Positions 48,410-58,505 of a stretch of 64,000 nucleotides of DNA are shown here, one piece after another. This DNA is from Pseudoalteromonas aurantia 208. Lineage in GTDB: Bacteria; Pseudomonadota; Gammaproteobacteria; Enterobacterales; Alteromonadaceae. The stretch's first letter is position 1; the number at the start of each line of letters is the position of its first letter. The stretch spans positions 1-64,000 of the forward strand of contig NZ_AQGV01000011.1 in assembly GCF_014858725.1 (NCBI RefSeq), given 5' to 3'. The position numbers and the translations under genes are program-made. The notes beneath the pieces are model-generated. The model was not told the DNA's origin and did not search any database. It worked only from the letters and a program-made list of their open reading frames with translations.

Positions 48410-51400
48410 ATGCAAGCTAAAAAGATTTGCTTTTTTTGTTTCAGAAAAGTGTGGCAAATATTTGCTGTAGCACTGGTCGTTATGGCTGTGTTGGTATCGC
48501 TATTAAAATATACTTTACCGTACGCAAATGATTATAAACATGACATTGAAACACTCATTAATAAACAATTTGGTGTTGACTTAGCCATTGGTGCTATTAG
48601 CGCTAGTTGGCAAGGTACTGGCCCTGCACTGGTGCTAGAAAACCTTACGTTTGAAGATAATCAAAATGCACCGATTGCTTTAAGTATTGCAAAGACCAGT
48701 TTGCAACTGAATGTGGTCGAGTCACTTAAAAACTGGCAATTGCGTTCAGATTACTTCGTACTTAATGGCTTTGTTGCCGATGTGAACTTACAAGAGCTCA
48801 ATAAGTTAAAATCAAATGACGATAGTGAGTTTGAACAACAATCATTAATTGAAAGTTTATTCTTAGGTGAAACTGGACACTTTTCAATTCAAAAAAGCCA
48901 ATTGAATTTAGTCACTGACTTAGGGCGTAGGCACACATTATTGCTTGAAGATATTACGTGGCAAAATAGTCCCACAGCCCATCAAGGTGTGGGGGAAGTA
49001 AGTATTCCTGGTTTTTCACAAGGCCATTACTCAGCAAGGCTGTCTTTTACCGGTGAGAGACTGAGAGAATTAAGTGGACAAGTTTACTTGCGTGCTTCAA
49101 AAGTGGATGTAACTGATTGGCTTACGCAATATTTAAATAAAGCCAAGGTAGGGATCCATACAGAACTCAATGGTGAACTATGGCTCTCGATGAAAGAAGG
49201 TGAGCTTGACGATGTACATGTTAACTGGCTACCAAGTTACATCAAATGGTTAGATAACGGGCAAAGTGAACGGATTGAGTTAGCGTCAGGGCAAGTGTTG
49301 TTGGCACCCTCTAAGCAAGCATTGGCTTGGGAGCTAAATACCACGCCATTACAATTGCTTTATAATGATGAGCCGTACTTGAAGACTCAAATTCAAGGTG
49401 AATTTAACGCTAAGCAACAACAAGTTTGGTTTACTAACGTCAGCTTAGAGCTTTTATCTGATTTAGGTGCTCTCACTAATTTTGACTTCACTGAGCGAAT
49501 TGCTAGGCATAAGCCTCATGGTATGGTTGAGGGAAGGTTTGAGTCAAATACAGAGCAAAATTTTGCATTATGGCTAGGTGGACGAGATATTGCTTGGCGG
49601 CAAGTTGGGGGGATTCCCGGTGCTGATAACATACGACTTGAGTTAACCGTTAACCAAGATAAAGGCGCCGTTTCGATATTTTCTGAAAATGCACAATTTC
49701 AGACTTCAGGTCTATTTGATAAGTCTTTGAGTTACAACCAACTCAATCTGGAGTTGCAGTTTTTTAAAGACAATAACAATTGGCATGTACTGAGTGATTC
49801 ATTATGGTTTGATAATGATGACTTAACCATTGCAGGAGAAATGCATTTAAATCTTACTGAGCAGCCTGAATTGGATTTATATGTTGAGGTGCTCGGCGGC
49901 AGTGCTGAAGTGGCTGGTCATTACTTTCCTCAGACGCTGATGAAGCAGAGTTTAATAAAGTACTTGAATGATGCTATTTTAGGTGGATTTCATCGTGAGT
50001 CTCAAGTGTTATTTTCTGGGCGGTTAACGGATTTCCCTTTTAGTAATGGTCAAGGTCAATTTGATGTGGTGTCCAAGATTGATAATGCCGAATTTGCATT
50101 TGCGCCACAGTGGCCAGCAATAAAAAATGCAGATGTTACATTGCATTTTGCTAATGAGAGAATGGATATTTATGCCCATACGGGGCAGTTAATCAATCAG
50201 CAGATTGATAATTCGGTTGTGGTGAGTATTGCCAACTTAGATGAAGCAAATGAACTTATGGTTGATATCAACCATACGACAGCTGCCCAAACGTTACAGA
50301 CTTTTTTTACTGCAACACCATTGAAAGATCCATTAGTTGAAGTATTGAATATCGTCCAAGGACAAGGGGGGGTGACAGGTAATATTGGACTAAAAATTGA
50401 TTTACATGATTTAAATGTACTGGCATCAGGGGAGGTCACGTTGCGTGATCTGCCAATTTATTTGTCAAAACCTGGGCTGCAACTTGAACACGTTAATACA
50501 GTTTTAAAGTTTTCTGATGATGTGATTTCTATTTCAGATGCGACAGCGACTTGGCTGGGTATGCCGTTAGAATTTAGTGTTAGTGGCGATGGTAATGAGA
50601 CAAAATACCAAGTTGATATCTCGACCAGCTTGTTAGCGCAAAGCGACAAGTTGTTACCCTATAGTGAAGGTTTACTCGATGGTTATCTATTAGGTGAAAC
50701 CGATTTAATGACAGATATTAGTTTAGTTTTTAATGAGCAATCATTTAACTACACGGCGGTGTTTTCATCAGATTTAGTCGGTATGACGAGTAACTTTCCG
50801 TTACCGTATCGAAAAGAAATAGACAGCGTTAGGCCATTAAAAGGCATAGTTCAAGGCGATGATATATCAAATTTAATTACTGCAAATATTGATAATTCTT
50901 TATTTTTCAACGCAATTTTGGATAATGAAACAGGTGCCTTGAGTAATGCGCATATCATTTCAGGAGCGCATGATAAGGGACTGGCGCAGCAAGATTTTAG
51001 AGTATCAATAACTCAACCTGAATTATTGCTTAAACCTTGGATCCCGTTCATTGATCGTTTGATTGACTTAAGGGATAAGCCAGCGAGCCAAACCCCATTA
51101 TTACCTCCATTAAGTGCAATTAGGGCTGAAATAGGTAAAGTTGATATGGAGGGAGTTTCGTTTAATGATTTCGAAATGCGCTTAGAGCCGAGTATCGATG
51201 GGATGACAATGCGTCTCAATGCAAAAGAATTACGTGCCCAAGTACTGTTGCCGTCAGGAGGTTCAAGTCGTCCAATTGCTATTGATACGGATTATCTCAG
51301 GTTAAACTTACCTAAAAATAAACAAACAGAAGATCAAACTGAGATTTTGCTATCTAACCCTCCCGAAGACCTGAGTTGGTTAGCGCGTTTACCAGCTATT

Positions 51401-52306
51401 GCTTTTAACTGTTCAGATTGCCGAATTGATAATTATCAACTGGATGCTGTTTCAATCTCGTTATTTGGTGACGGCAATAAACTAGTTGTACCAGAGTTGG
51501 TTATTGATAAAGGAGATCATGTATTACGAGGTCAAGGGCAATGGTTCGATGGCATTACCCGTGTTGATGGGATCATGAATAGTAAAGATATTGGTGAGCT
51601 ATTTGATGAGTTTGACTTAACGTCAACCATAAAGGATTCAAAAGCGAATATCGGGTATCAACTGCATTGGTCGGGAGCACCGTTTGATTTACATACTGCT
51701 AGTTTAGGTGGAGAAATAAACTGGGAGCTCGGTGATGGACACTTGACTGAAATAAGTGATCAAGGTGCTCGGGTTTTTTCTTTATTGAGCTTAGACTCAT
51801 TGGTACGTAAGTTAAAATTAGATTTTAGAGATGTATTTTCGAAAGGCTTTTTCTACAATAAAATGCAGGGAACAGTACAATTAGAACAAGGGATTGCATA
51901 TACCAAAGATACCAGGATGGATGGTGTGCCTGCAGATTTGAGTATTCAAGGGTATGCAAACTTAAATACGCAAGAAATTAATTATGATCTCGCCGTAGCA
52001 CCACAAGTTACATCAAGTTTGCCCGTCATAGTTGCTTGGATGGTAAACCCTGTCACAGGGTTGGCTGCGCTGGCACTAGATAAAGTGATTCATTCGGCAC
52101 GGGTCATTTCTGAAATTAAATTTAAGGTAACAGGGACAATGGATGAGCCCGTGGTTACTGAGATTAATCGAAAAAGCCGAGAAGTGGAATTGCCCCAGGC
52201 AGCCCAAAATACGCCTCCTCAATCATCGCAAAGCGACGCCGCAGTATTGCAACGCAAAGAGGTTGATAAAGTGCTTTATATCAATCGTTCAGAGAAAGGC
52301 GTATAA
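48410..52306 (+). CDS. yhdP: YhdP family AsmA-like envelope protein
   Basis: A 1298-residue protein with one N-terminal membrane helix (about 14-36) and a very long periplasmic part rich in amphipathic beta strands, the DUF3971/AsmA_2 plan of YhdP (E. coli 1266). YhdP with TamB and YdbH forms bridge-like proteins that carry phospholipids from the inner to the outer membrane. The C-terminal AsmA-like portion (GQGQWFDGITRVDG..., SLDSLVRKLKLDFRD, AVAPQVTSSLPVIVAWMVNPVTGLAAL) is well conserved. Gene position after rng is the same as in E. coli. Confidence 0.94.
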   Translation: MQAKKICFFCFRKVWQIFAVALVVMAVLVSLLKYTLPYANDYKHDIETLINKQFGVDLAIGAISASWQGTGPALVLENLTFEDNQNAPIALSIAKTSLQLNVVESLKNWQLRSDYFVLNGFVADVNLQELNKLKSNDDSEFEQQSLIESLFLGETGHFSIQKSQLNLVTDLGRRHTLLLEDITWQNSPTAHQGVGEVSIPGFSQGHYSARLSFTGERLRELSGQVYLRASKVDVTDWLTQYLNKAKVGIHTELNGELWLSMKEGELDDVHVNWLPSYIKWLDNGQSERIELASGQVLLAPSKQALAWELNTTPLQLLYNDEPYLKTQIQGEFNAKQQQVWFTNVSLELLSDLGALTNFDFTERIARHKPHGMVEGRFESNTEQNFALWLGGRDIAWRQVGGIPGADNIRLELTVNQDKGAVSIFSENAQFQTSGLFDKSLSYNQLNLELQFFKDNNNWHVLSDSLWFDNDDLTIAGEMHLNLTEQPELDLYVEVLGGSAEVAGHYFPQTLMKQSLIKYLNDAILGGFHRESQVLFSGRLTDFPFSNGQGQFDVVSKIDNAEFAFAPQWPAIKNADVTLHFANERMDIYAHTGQLINQQIDNSVVVSIANLDEANELMVDINHTTAAQTLQTFFTATPLKDPLVEVLNIVQGQGGVTGNIGLKIDLHDLNVLASGEVTLRDLPIYLSKPGLQLEHVNTVLKFSDDVISISDATATWLGMPLEFSVSGDGNETKYQVDISTSLLAQSDKLLPYSEGLLDGYLLGETDLMTDISLVFNEQSFNYTAVFSSDLVGMTSNFPLPYRKEIDSVRPLKGIVQGDDISNLITANIDNSLFFNAILDNETGALSNAHIISGAHDKGLAQQDFRVSITQPELLLKPWIPFIDRLIDLRDKPASQTPLLPPLSAIRAEIGKVDMEGVSFNDFEMRLEPSIDGMTMRLNAKELRAQVLLPSGGSSRPIAIDTDYLRLNLPKNKQTEDQTEILLSNPPEDLSWLARLPAIAFNCSDCRIDNYQLDAVSISLFGDGNKLVVPELVIDKGDHVLRGQGQWFDGITRVDGIMNSKDIGELFDEFDLTSTIKDSKANIGYQLHWSGAPFDLHTASLGGEINWELGDGHLTEISDQGARVFSLLSLDSLVRKLKLDFRDVFSKGFFYNKMQGTVQLEQGIAYTKDTRMDGVPADLSIQGYANLNTQEINYDLAVAPQVTSSLPVIVAWMVNPVTGLAALALDKVIHSARVISEIKFKVTGTMDEPVVTEINRKSREVELPQAAQNTPPQSSQSDAAVLQRKEVDKVLYINRSEKGV

Positions 52307-52307
52307 A

Positions 52308-53135
52308 ATGCGAACGGTTCCGCAAGTTGTGGCAATACAAATGTGCTCGGGTGTCGATCCCGAAGTGAATTTTGCTTATCTATCAAAGCAATTAGAATTA
52401 CTCGAAATATCTTCTCCAACATTGGTGTGTTTGCCTGAAAGTTGGCTGGCATTTAGTCATACAAGCAGTGATACTTTGGCATTGAGTGAGTCTAATTGGC
52501 AATGGATTGAAAAACTTAAATTGCTTTGCCAACATCACGGAATTTGGCTTGCAGCTGGCACAATCGCGTTACCTTATAAAGATGGACAGTATTATGCTGC
52601 AAGTATATTGCTGAACGACAAGGGAAATATTGTAGCCCAGTACAATAAAATACATTTATTTGATGTAGACGTTGATGATGGTTCGACAGGGTATAGAGAA
52701 TCAACACACACAGTGGCAGGTCGAGATGTTGTTGTGGTTGATAGCCCGTTTGGAAAAATAGGCTTAAGTGTATGTTATGATGTGCGCTTTGCTGGTCTTT
52801 ACCATATGATGGTGGAGCAAGGAGCGCAGCTTTTATTGGTCCCAAGTGCATTCACAGTGGTAACAGGAGTTGCGCATTGGCAACCATTATTACAAGCTCG
52901 TGCAATTGAAACTCAGTGTTATGTTATTGCTGCTGCGCAAACAGGGGTACACGAAAATGGCCGCAAAACCTTCGGACATAGCCTAATATTATCACCATGG
53001 GGTACGGTACTTGCCGATGCAGGAAAAGCACCTAAAGTGATCCAATCTGATATTGATTTGGTAGAACTCATGCAAATCAGAACTAAAATGCCAGTATTGG
53101 CACATAATCGATTTAAGAGTGAATTTTATGAATAA
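52308..53135 (+). CDS. Carbon-nitrogen hydrolase (nitrilase superfamily, Nit1-like)
   Basis: A 275-residue nitrilase-fold amidase. The catalytic triad is visible: Glu in VCLPES (near 43), Lys in [11 protein letters not shown] (near 113) and Cys in [13 protein letters not shown] (near 153). The sequence most resembles the Nit1/YbeM branch, whose members remove deaminated glutathione; this substrate is inferred. The ATG follows the yhdP stop by one base, with AAAGG ahead. A longer in-frame opening from 52143 is an overlap with yhdP and not used. The 3' end overlaps tldD by eight bases. Confidence 0.92.
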   Translation: MRTVPQVVAIQMCSGVDPEVNFAYLSKQLELLEISSPTLVCLPESWLAFSHTSSDTLALSESNWQWIEKLKLLCQHHGIWLAAGTIALPYKDGQYYAASILLNDKGNIVAQYNKIHLFDVDVDDGSTGYRESTHTVAGRDVVVVDSPFGKIGLSVCYDVRFAGLYHMMVEQGAQLLLVPSAFTVVTGVAHWQPLLQARAIETQCYVIAAAQTGVHENGRKTFGHSLILSPWGTVLADAGKAPKVIQSDIDLVELMQIRTKMPVLAHNRFKSEFYE

Positions 53136-54567
53136 TGTTGAACAACATTTGTTAGCTGATAGTCAATTGACCAGAGAGCAGCTTGAACAAACGCTAAATT
53201 ACATTCACCAACATCAAGTGGATTATGCAGACTTATATTTTCAATCGAGTTATAACGAAACTTGGGTCTTAGAAGATGGCATCGTTAAAGACGGTAGCTA
53301 TAACATTGAGAGGGGCGTGGGAGTTAGGGCATTATCAGGAGAGAAAACGGGTTTCTCATATTCAGATGCGATTAACTTTGATGCTTTAAGTAAAGCTGCG
53401 ATGGCCGCACGCAGCATTGCACAATCGGGTGAATCTAAAAAAGTTCAGGTATTTAGCGATATAGCCGTAAAGCAGCAATTTGCAGCTGTACAGCCAATCA
53501 CTAAGATGGCGGATGCTGATAAAGTTGCACTGTTACGTGAAATTGAAGCACATATTAGAGATATAGCCCCTGATGCCCAGCAAGTTGTTAGTTCAATTTC
53601 AGCGGTATATGAAGAAGTACTTATAGCAGCGAGTGATGGAACTTTTGCAACCGACATTCGTCCATTGATTCGACTTAATTGTTCTGTATTACTGGAAAAA
53701 AATGGTCGTCGAGAACGTGGTGGTGCCGGTGGTGGAGCTCGATTAGACTACGGTTATTTTAAAGAGTTAGTGGACGGGAAGCCACGTTGGCTAGAGTATG
53801 CAGAAGAAGCGGTGCGTATGGCGCGTGTTAATTTGGAGGCTGTAGATGCACCAGCAGGTGCTATGCCAGTGGTATTGGGTGCTGGCTGGCCAGGAGTATT
53901 ATTACATGAAGCCGTTGGGCATGGCTTAGAGGGCGACTTTAACCGAAAAGAGGCATCTGCATTTAGTGGCAAAGTAGGTCAACAGGTGGCTTCAGAACTG
54001 TGTACTGTTGTAGATGATGGTACCCTCGCAGACCGTCGAGGATCTTTAAATGTGGACGATGAGGGAACGCCTGCTGCATATAATGTTTTAATTGAAAAGG
54101 GTATCTTAAAGGGATACATGCAAGATAAGCTGAATGCACGTTTAATGGGCGTTGCGCCAACGGGCAATGGACGCAGGGAGTCTTATGCACATTTGCCAAT
54201 GCCAAGAATGACCAACACGTATATGTTACCTGGTGAGGATACGCCAGCAGATATAATTAGTAGTGTTAAAAAGGGAATCTTTGCGTCTAATTTTGGCGGT
54301 GGGCAAGTTGATATTACATCTGGTAAATTTGTATTTTCTGCCTCTGAAGCGTATTTGATTGAGAATGGAAAAATAACGCGACCGATTAAAGGTGCAACCT
54401 TGATAGGTAACGGACCCGATGTGATGCACAAAGTTTCAATGGTTGGTAATGACTTACAACTCGATAGAGGTGTTGGGGTGTGTGGTAAAGATGGTCAAAG
54501 TGTCCCCGTGGGGGTTGGCCAGCCAAGTTTAAAAATTGATGAAATTACGGTGGGTGGAACGGCGTAA
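53128..54567 (+). CDS. tldD: Metalloprotease TldD
   Basis: TldD, about 479 residues (E. coli 481), the catalytic subunit of the TldD/TldE(PmbA) protease. The zinc-binding [11 protein letters not shown] motif (HExxxH) sits near residue 255, and the family start [27 protein letters not shown] is conserved. The heterodimer degrades unfolded short peptides and matures RiPPs such as microcin B17 by removing the leader; E. coli TldD/E also acts on CcdA. The ATG at 53128 has AAGAG ahead; a GTG at 53119 is possible. It partners with pmbA at 55282. The presence of a RiPP system in the same window makes TldD/E a candidate leader protease, though both genes are core in this group. Confidence 0.97.
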   Translation: MNNVEQHLLADSQLTREQLEQTLNYIHQHQVDYADLYFQSSYNETWVLEDGIVKDGSYNIERGVGVRALSGEKTGFSYSDAINFDALSKAAMAARSIAQSGESKKVQVFSDIAVKQQFAAVQPITKMADADKVALLREIEAHIRDIAPDAQQVVSSISAVYEEVLIAASDGTFATDIRPLIRLNCSVLLEKNGRRERGGAGGGARLDYGYFKELVDGKPRWLEYAEEAVRMARVNLEAVDAPAGAMPVVLGAGWPGVLLHEAVGHGLEGDFNRKEASAFSGKVGQQVASELCTVVDDGTLADRRGSLNVDDEGTPAAYNVLIEKGILKGYMQDKLNARLMGVAPTGNGRRESYAHLPMPRMTNTYMLPGEDTPADIISSVKKGIFASNFGGGQVDITSGKFVFSASEAYLIENGKITRPIKGATLIGNGPDVMHKVSMVGNDLQLDRGVGVCGKDGQSVPVGVGQPSLKIDEITVGGTA

Positions 54568-54581
54568 TTTAGTTTGATATT

Positions 54582-54622
54582 AAGCATAAAAAAACCAGCA
54601 TCGGCTGGCTTTTTTATGCTTA
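54582..54622. terminator. Bidirectional terminator between tldD and darP
   Basis: AAGCATAAAAAAACCAGC-ATC-GGCTGGCTTTTTTATGCTT forms a long stem with a three-base loop; A and T runs flank the GC core on both sides, so it can end transcripts from tldD (plus) and darP (minus). It lies in the 65-base gap between their stop codons. Confidence 0.85.
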
Positions 54623-54632
54623 AAGATACGAA

Positions 54633-55154
54633 CTAAGGCATCATGGTTTCTTTTAAGTATTGGAATAGTTCTTTAAATCCTTTTGCTGGCTTTTCAGCAT
54701 CGGACTCTTTTTTGGCCTGACGAACGAGTTGGCGCATTTTCTGGCGTTCTAAACTGGGGAATTCGACGAGTAGCTCGTTAATTTTTGAGTCACCTTGTTG
54801 GATTAACTCGTCTCTCACAAGTTCAATCTTATTGAGAAGCACATCTGCTTGATTATTTTTATTCAGCATTAAATCAATCGCAGCTTCTATTTCTGCGATG
54901 TTTTCAGTCGTTCTTAGCGTTTTAGTGATGTAGTTCATATGTCTACGATAAGCTTCACTTTTCGCTCTAATCTTATCAGCGACAACCATTGCTTGCAGCA
55001 AGTCTTCTGTTAGGGGAAGTTTATCACGTTGCTTTTTTGCCATGCTGGCTAAGTCGAGAGCAAGTTGCTGATACTGTTGGGCATCACGTTTCAGTTCACT
55101 TTTGGAAACGTAAATAATTTCTTCTTCAATTTCGGGTTTCTTTTTCTTAGCCAT
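54633..55154 (-). CDS. darP: DarP (YjgA), ribosome biogenesis factor
   Basis: DarP/YjgA, 173 residues (E. coli 183), a helical basic-acidic protein that associates with the 50S subunit during late assembly and with its peptidyl-transferase centre. The start MAKKKKPEIEEEIIYVSKSELKRDAQQYQQLA and the C-terminal LRQLVRQAKKE-like helix (RQKMRQLVRQAKKES) are typical. It is convergent with tldD and divergent from pmbA, as in E. coli (yjgA-pmbA). Confidence 0.93.
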   Translation of the reverse strand: MAKKKKPEIEEEIIYVSKSELKRDAQQYQQLALDLASMAKKQRDKLPLTEDLLQAMVVADKIRAKSEAYRRHMNYITKTLRTTENIAEIEAAIDLMLNKNNQADVLLNKIELVRDELIQQGDSKINELLVEFPSLERQKMRQLVRQAKKESDAEKPAKGFKELFQYLKETMMP

Positions 55155-55281
55155 GGTTCAAACTAGTCGGAATCTATTTGTGCTAAGTATACCAATTATA
55201 AGTTGGAAAAGCTTTGCTTGAATGGGGCGATAATCGTGATGTGTGTTAGCATTAATATAAAGCAATAACTTATCAGAGAAA

Positions 55282-56637
55282 ATGCCCATGAGCAAAACCC
55301 AACAAGATCCCATTTATCAACAAATTGATGACGTAAAGCAGGCTGTGTCAGAAGCCCTTACACATGCGAAAAAGTTAGGTGCGACGGCTGCTGAAGCTGC
55401 AATGTCAAGTACCTCCGGTTTATCAGTAAGTACTCGCATGGGCGAAGTTGATACGATTGAATTTAATCAAGATGGAGGCTTGGGGATCAGTGTTTATGTT
55501 GGTAATCATAAAGGGAGTGCATCAACTGCCGATTTGAGTCCCAAAGCATTGCGTTCAGTAGTAGAAAAAGCGGTTGATATTGCCAAGTTTACCTCAGATG
55601 ACCCTTGCAATGGTGTGGCAGACAAAGCGTTATTAGAAATGTCACCACCAGATCTTGATTTGTATCACCCGTGGGATGTATCCCCAGAAGAAGGTATTGA
55701 GTTTTGCTTAGACGCTGAAAAAGCAGCGTTAGAATTTGATAAGCGCATAGTCAATTCTGATGGTGCAAGTTTTGCTAGCCATCAAGGTTTACGAGTTTAT
55801 GGTAACAGTCATGGGTTGGTGGCAGGTTTTCCTCGTACTCGTCACACATTAAGTACGATGGTTATCGGACAAGATGGTGAGCAGATGCAGCGGGATTCTG
55901 CATATACAATTTCTCGAGAGAAAAATGGGTTAAAAGTGGCAGAATCAGTGGGTATTGAAGCTGCTGAATCTACGCTTGCTAAATTAAATAGCCGAAAAAT
56001 AAAAACGATGAAAACGCCTGTCGTATTTCGCGCTGACATTGCTAATAGCTTATTTGGGCACTTAGTGTCAGCCATTGGCGGTGGCGCTTTATACCGAAAA
56101 TCAACCTTCTTGCTCGACAGTTTGCATACTCAGATCTTTAATTCGTGTGTTTCAATTAAGGAACGCCCCCATTTATTAAAAGGGTTAGCATCAAGCCCTT
56201 TTGATAGCGAAGGGGTGATAACTCAAGATCGCGATATTATTCATGGTGGTGAATTACAGACCTATTTAATGGCGAGCTACGCGGCTCGTAAGTTAGGCAT
56301 GACGGCGACAGGACATGCGGGGGGGATCCATAATTGGTTAGTACAACGGACACATGATGACTTATGTGCTGTGTTAAAAACAATGGGTACAGGTTTATTG
56401 GTAACAGAATTAATGGGTCAAGGAGTTAACACGGTGACTGGTGATTATTCACGTGGAGCAGCTGGTTTTTGGGTTGAAAATGGTCAAATTCAATATCCCG
56501 TAAGTGAAATCACCATCGCTGGTAATTTAAAAGATATGTTTAAAGGTGTTCAAGCAATAGGAGGCGATATAGAAGTGCGAGGGAGTGTGCAAACCGGCTC
56601 AGTGCTTATTGAATCGATGCAGGTGGCAGGGGAGTAA
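55282..56637 (+). CDS. pmbA: PmbA (TldE), non-catalytic partner of TldD
   Basis: PmbA/TldE, 451 residues (E. coli 450), the partner of TldD in the periplasm-independent cytosolic metalloprotease that matures microcin B17 and other substrates. It lacks the HExxxH motif, as expected, and has the conserved MGEVDTIEFNQDGGLGISVY and ATGHAGGIHNW segments. Starts at 55282 or 55288 are both ATG; the second has better ribosome-site spacing. It is divergent from darP. Confidence 0.95.
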   Translation: MPMSKTQQDPIYQQIDDVKQAVSEALTHAKKLGATAAEAAMSSTSGLSVSTRMGEVDTIEFNQDGGLGISVYVGNHKGSASTADLSPKALRSVVEKAVDIAKFTSDDPCNGVADKALLEMSPPDLDLYHPWDVSPEEGIEFCLDAEKAALEFDKRIVNSDGASFASHQGLRVYGNSHGLVAGFPRTRHTLSTMVIGQDGEQMQRDSAYTISREKNGLKVAESVGIEAAESTLAKLNSRKIKTMKTPVVFRADIANSLFGHLVSAIGGGALYRKSTFLLDSLHTQIFNSCVSIKERPHLLKGLASSPFDSEGVITQDRDIIHGGELQTYLMASYAARKLGMTATGHAGGIHNWLVQRTHDDLCAVLKTMGTGLLVTELMGQGVNTVTGDYSRGAAGFWVENGQIQYPVSEITIAGNLKDMFKGVQAIGGDIEVRGSVQTGSVLIESMQVAGE

Positions 56638-56647
56638 GCCTGTTGGA

Positions 56648-56684
56648 CAAGGTTTAAAGGCCGGTTTAGTGCCTTTAAACCTTG
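56648..56684. terminator. Bidirectional hairpin between pmbA and mgtE
   Basis: CAAGGTTTAAAGGC and GCCTTTAAACCTTG form a perfect 14-pair stem with a nine-base loop, placed exactly between two convergent stop codons. It has no long T run, so it may act as a Rho-dependent or stabilising hairpin as much as an intrinsic terminator. Confidence 0.6.
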
Positions 56685-56688
56685 AACT

Positions 56689-58047
56689 TTAAGTTAAAAA
56701 CCAAGTCGCCGTGCCTAGAAAAGCAAATATACCGACAATATCAGTTACGGTTGTAAGTACTACGCTCCCCGCTAAAGCAGGGTCTATTTTCATTCTTTTA
56801 AGAATTATTGGGATACTCGCACCAGCGATACCAGCGGCAAGTAAGTTCATAAACATCGCAAAGGCGATAACAGCACCGAGTGTGAAATCCCATTTCCATA
56901 GCGCAACAACACCAGCTATTAATAATGACCAAAGTAAACCATTTAAAGCACCAATCGCTAACTCTTTTCCGAGAATAAACCGTTGATTAGTTTGATTAAT
57001 ATGGCCAAGAGCAATCCCTCGAATAACAAGTGTTAGAGTTTGGCTACCAGCCACTCCACCCATGCTAGGAACTATCCCGTTTAGGACCGCAAGAACGGGT
57101 AAAATATCGAGTGTATTCTCGAAAAAGCTTGCAACAAAAGCAGCTAGAAGCGCGGTTAATAGGTTGATCCCTAACCAAATCGAACGGCGGCGGCTACTTT
57201 GTAAAACAGGCGCAAAGGTGTCTTCTTCGTCATCTAAACCAGCCATACTAAGGAGACTATGTTCCGCATCCTCTCGAATAACATCGACGATGTCATCAAT
57301 TGTAATTCGCCCTAGTAGGTGGTTATTATCATCGACAACCGCCGCAGAAATCCAATTATGACGCTCAAATAGTTGTGCGACTTCGGTTTCATCCATTGAA
57401 ATAGGGATCGATTCTTTATCTTCGTCCATGAGGTCATGAACCAGTTTATCCGGCGGGTTGGTTAACAGTGTACTCAATGGCATAGCACCGATAAAGCAGT
57501 TATCTTTATCTACTACATATAAATCATCAGTGCCGTCTGGTAGCTCGCCTTTCAACCGCAAGTAGCGTAATACAACATCTAATGACACATCAGCTCGGAT
57601 TGTGACTGTATCGCTGTTCATCAGTGCGCCAGCAGAGCGTTCTTGATACGATAGCGCTTGAGTGGCACGTTCACGATCTTGTGTGTCCATACTACCGACA
57701 ACGTCGAGGTAGATGGTATCAGGTAAACCCCGTAGTACTTCTCCTAAGTCATCATCACCCATATCTTCCGTAGCGGCGGCAATAAGCTCAGGGTCCATTT
57801 TTGCGATAATGCCAAGACGCACATCTTCAGACAGTTCTTCCAGTACGTCACCTTGTATATCAGGGTCGACCAGCTTCCAAAGTTGCGTACGGACTTTGTG
57901 CGGTGAAGATTCAAGTAATAGGGCCGTATCACATGGAGCTGTTTCTGCTAAAATTCGCCTGACTTGAACAAATTGTCCACTATTAAGCGCAAGCGTGACT
58001 TGCTGGAGTTGTTGTAGCGTATAATCTTGTTCAAGCGCTTCAGGCAT
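56689..58047 (-). CDS. mgtE: Magnesium transporter MgtE
   Basis: MgtE, 452 residues: an N-terminal superhelical domain (about 20-130, LEELSEDVRLGIIAKMDPELIAAATEDM), a CBS pair (about 135-260) that senses cytosolic Mg2+, and a five-helix membrane domain (about 290-450) with the pore motif PSMGGVAGSQTLTL. It is a channel-like Mg2+ uptake protein. AGGA is close to the ATG. It is separated by 181 bases from the npr gene upstream on the same strand. Confidence 0.95.
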   Translation of the reverse strand: MPEALEQDYTLQQLQQVTLALNSGQFVQVRRILAETAPCDTALLLESSPHKVRTQLWKLVDPDIQGDVLEELSEDVRLGIIAKMDPELIAAATEDMGDDDLGEVLRGLPDTIYLDVVGSMDTQDRERATQALSYQERSAGALMNSDTVTIRADVSLDVVLRYLRLKGELPDGTDDLYVVDKDNCFIGAMPLSTLLTNPPDKLVHDLMDEDKESIPISMDETEVAQLFERHNWISAAVVDDNNHLLGRITIDDIVDVIREDAEHSLLSMAGLDDEEDTFAPVLQSSRRRSIWLGINLLTALLAAFVASFFENTLDILPVLAVLNGIVPSMGGVAGSQTLTLVIRGIALGHINQTNQRFILGKELAIGALNGLLWSLLIAGVVALWKWDFTLGAVIAFAMFMNLLAAGIAGASIPIILKRMKIDPALAGSVVLTTVTDIVGIFAFLGTATWFLT

Positions 58048-58228
58048 AGGCGTCCTAATGATGTTGTTTTGTTAGTATCTTTACGCGTACCCAGGTGATT
58101 TTATACTATATAATAAGAAATTGAGTGGTGCAGAGGTACGCAGCCTTTGGCTTGAGAGTTTAACGTACTTTAGAGTGTGTTGCCATGTGAGAGAGAGGTA
58201 ATAATATTAACTTCTTGTGCTTGGAAAG

Positions 58229-58501
58229 TTATTCTTGCTCGTGAAATTTTTGTTCTATCAAGGTACCAATCGCGTTTAAGGCAGATTGAGCATCAGGCCC
58301 TTCGCACTTGATCCTTACGTATTTCCCTTGGCTACTTTCTAACAAAAGTAATGCCAAAACACTGTCGCCAGCAGCTTCTCTGTCATCTTGGTATAAGGTA
58401 ATTTTTGCGTCGAACTTGATGGCCAGTTGTGCCAGTACTGTTGCGGCTCTGGCATGCAGACCACACTTATTCTGAATTAAGAAAGTATCCTCATAACACA
58501 T
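58229..58501 (-). CDS. ptsO: NPr, nitrogen-PTS HPr-like phosphocarrier
   Basis: NPr (ptsO/npr), about 90 residues, the HPr-like carrier of the nitrogen phosphotransferase system. The phosphorylated His lies in CGLHARAA near residue 15, and the serine region in the second half (GDSVLALLLLESSQGK) is of the NPr type. E. coli NPr has 90 residues. I start at the ATG at 58501, four bases after the rapZ stop; no ribosome site is visible, so translation is probably coupled to rapZ. A longer reading frame into rapZ has no support. Confidence 0.9.
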   Translation of the reverse strand: MCYEDTFLIQNKCGLHARAATVLAQLAIKFDAKITLYQDDREAAGDSVLALLLLESSQGKYVRIKCEGPDAQSALNAIGTLIEQKFHEQE

Positions 58502-58505
58502 TGTA

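Noticed and set aside
52143..52307. Upstream extension of the nitrilase reading frame by 55 codons
   Set aside because: It overlaps the conserved end of yhdP in another frame; the ATG at 52308 has a ribosome site and gives the family's normal N-terminus.
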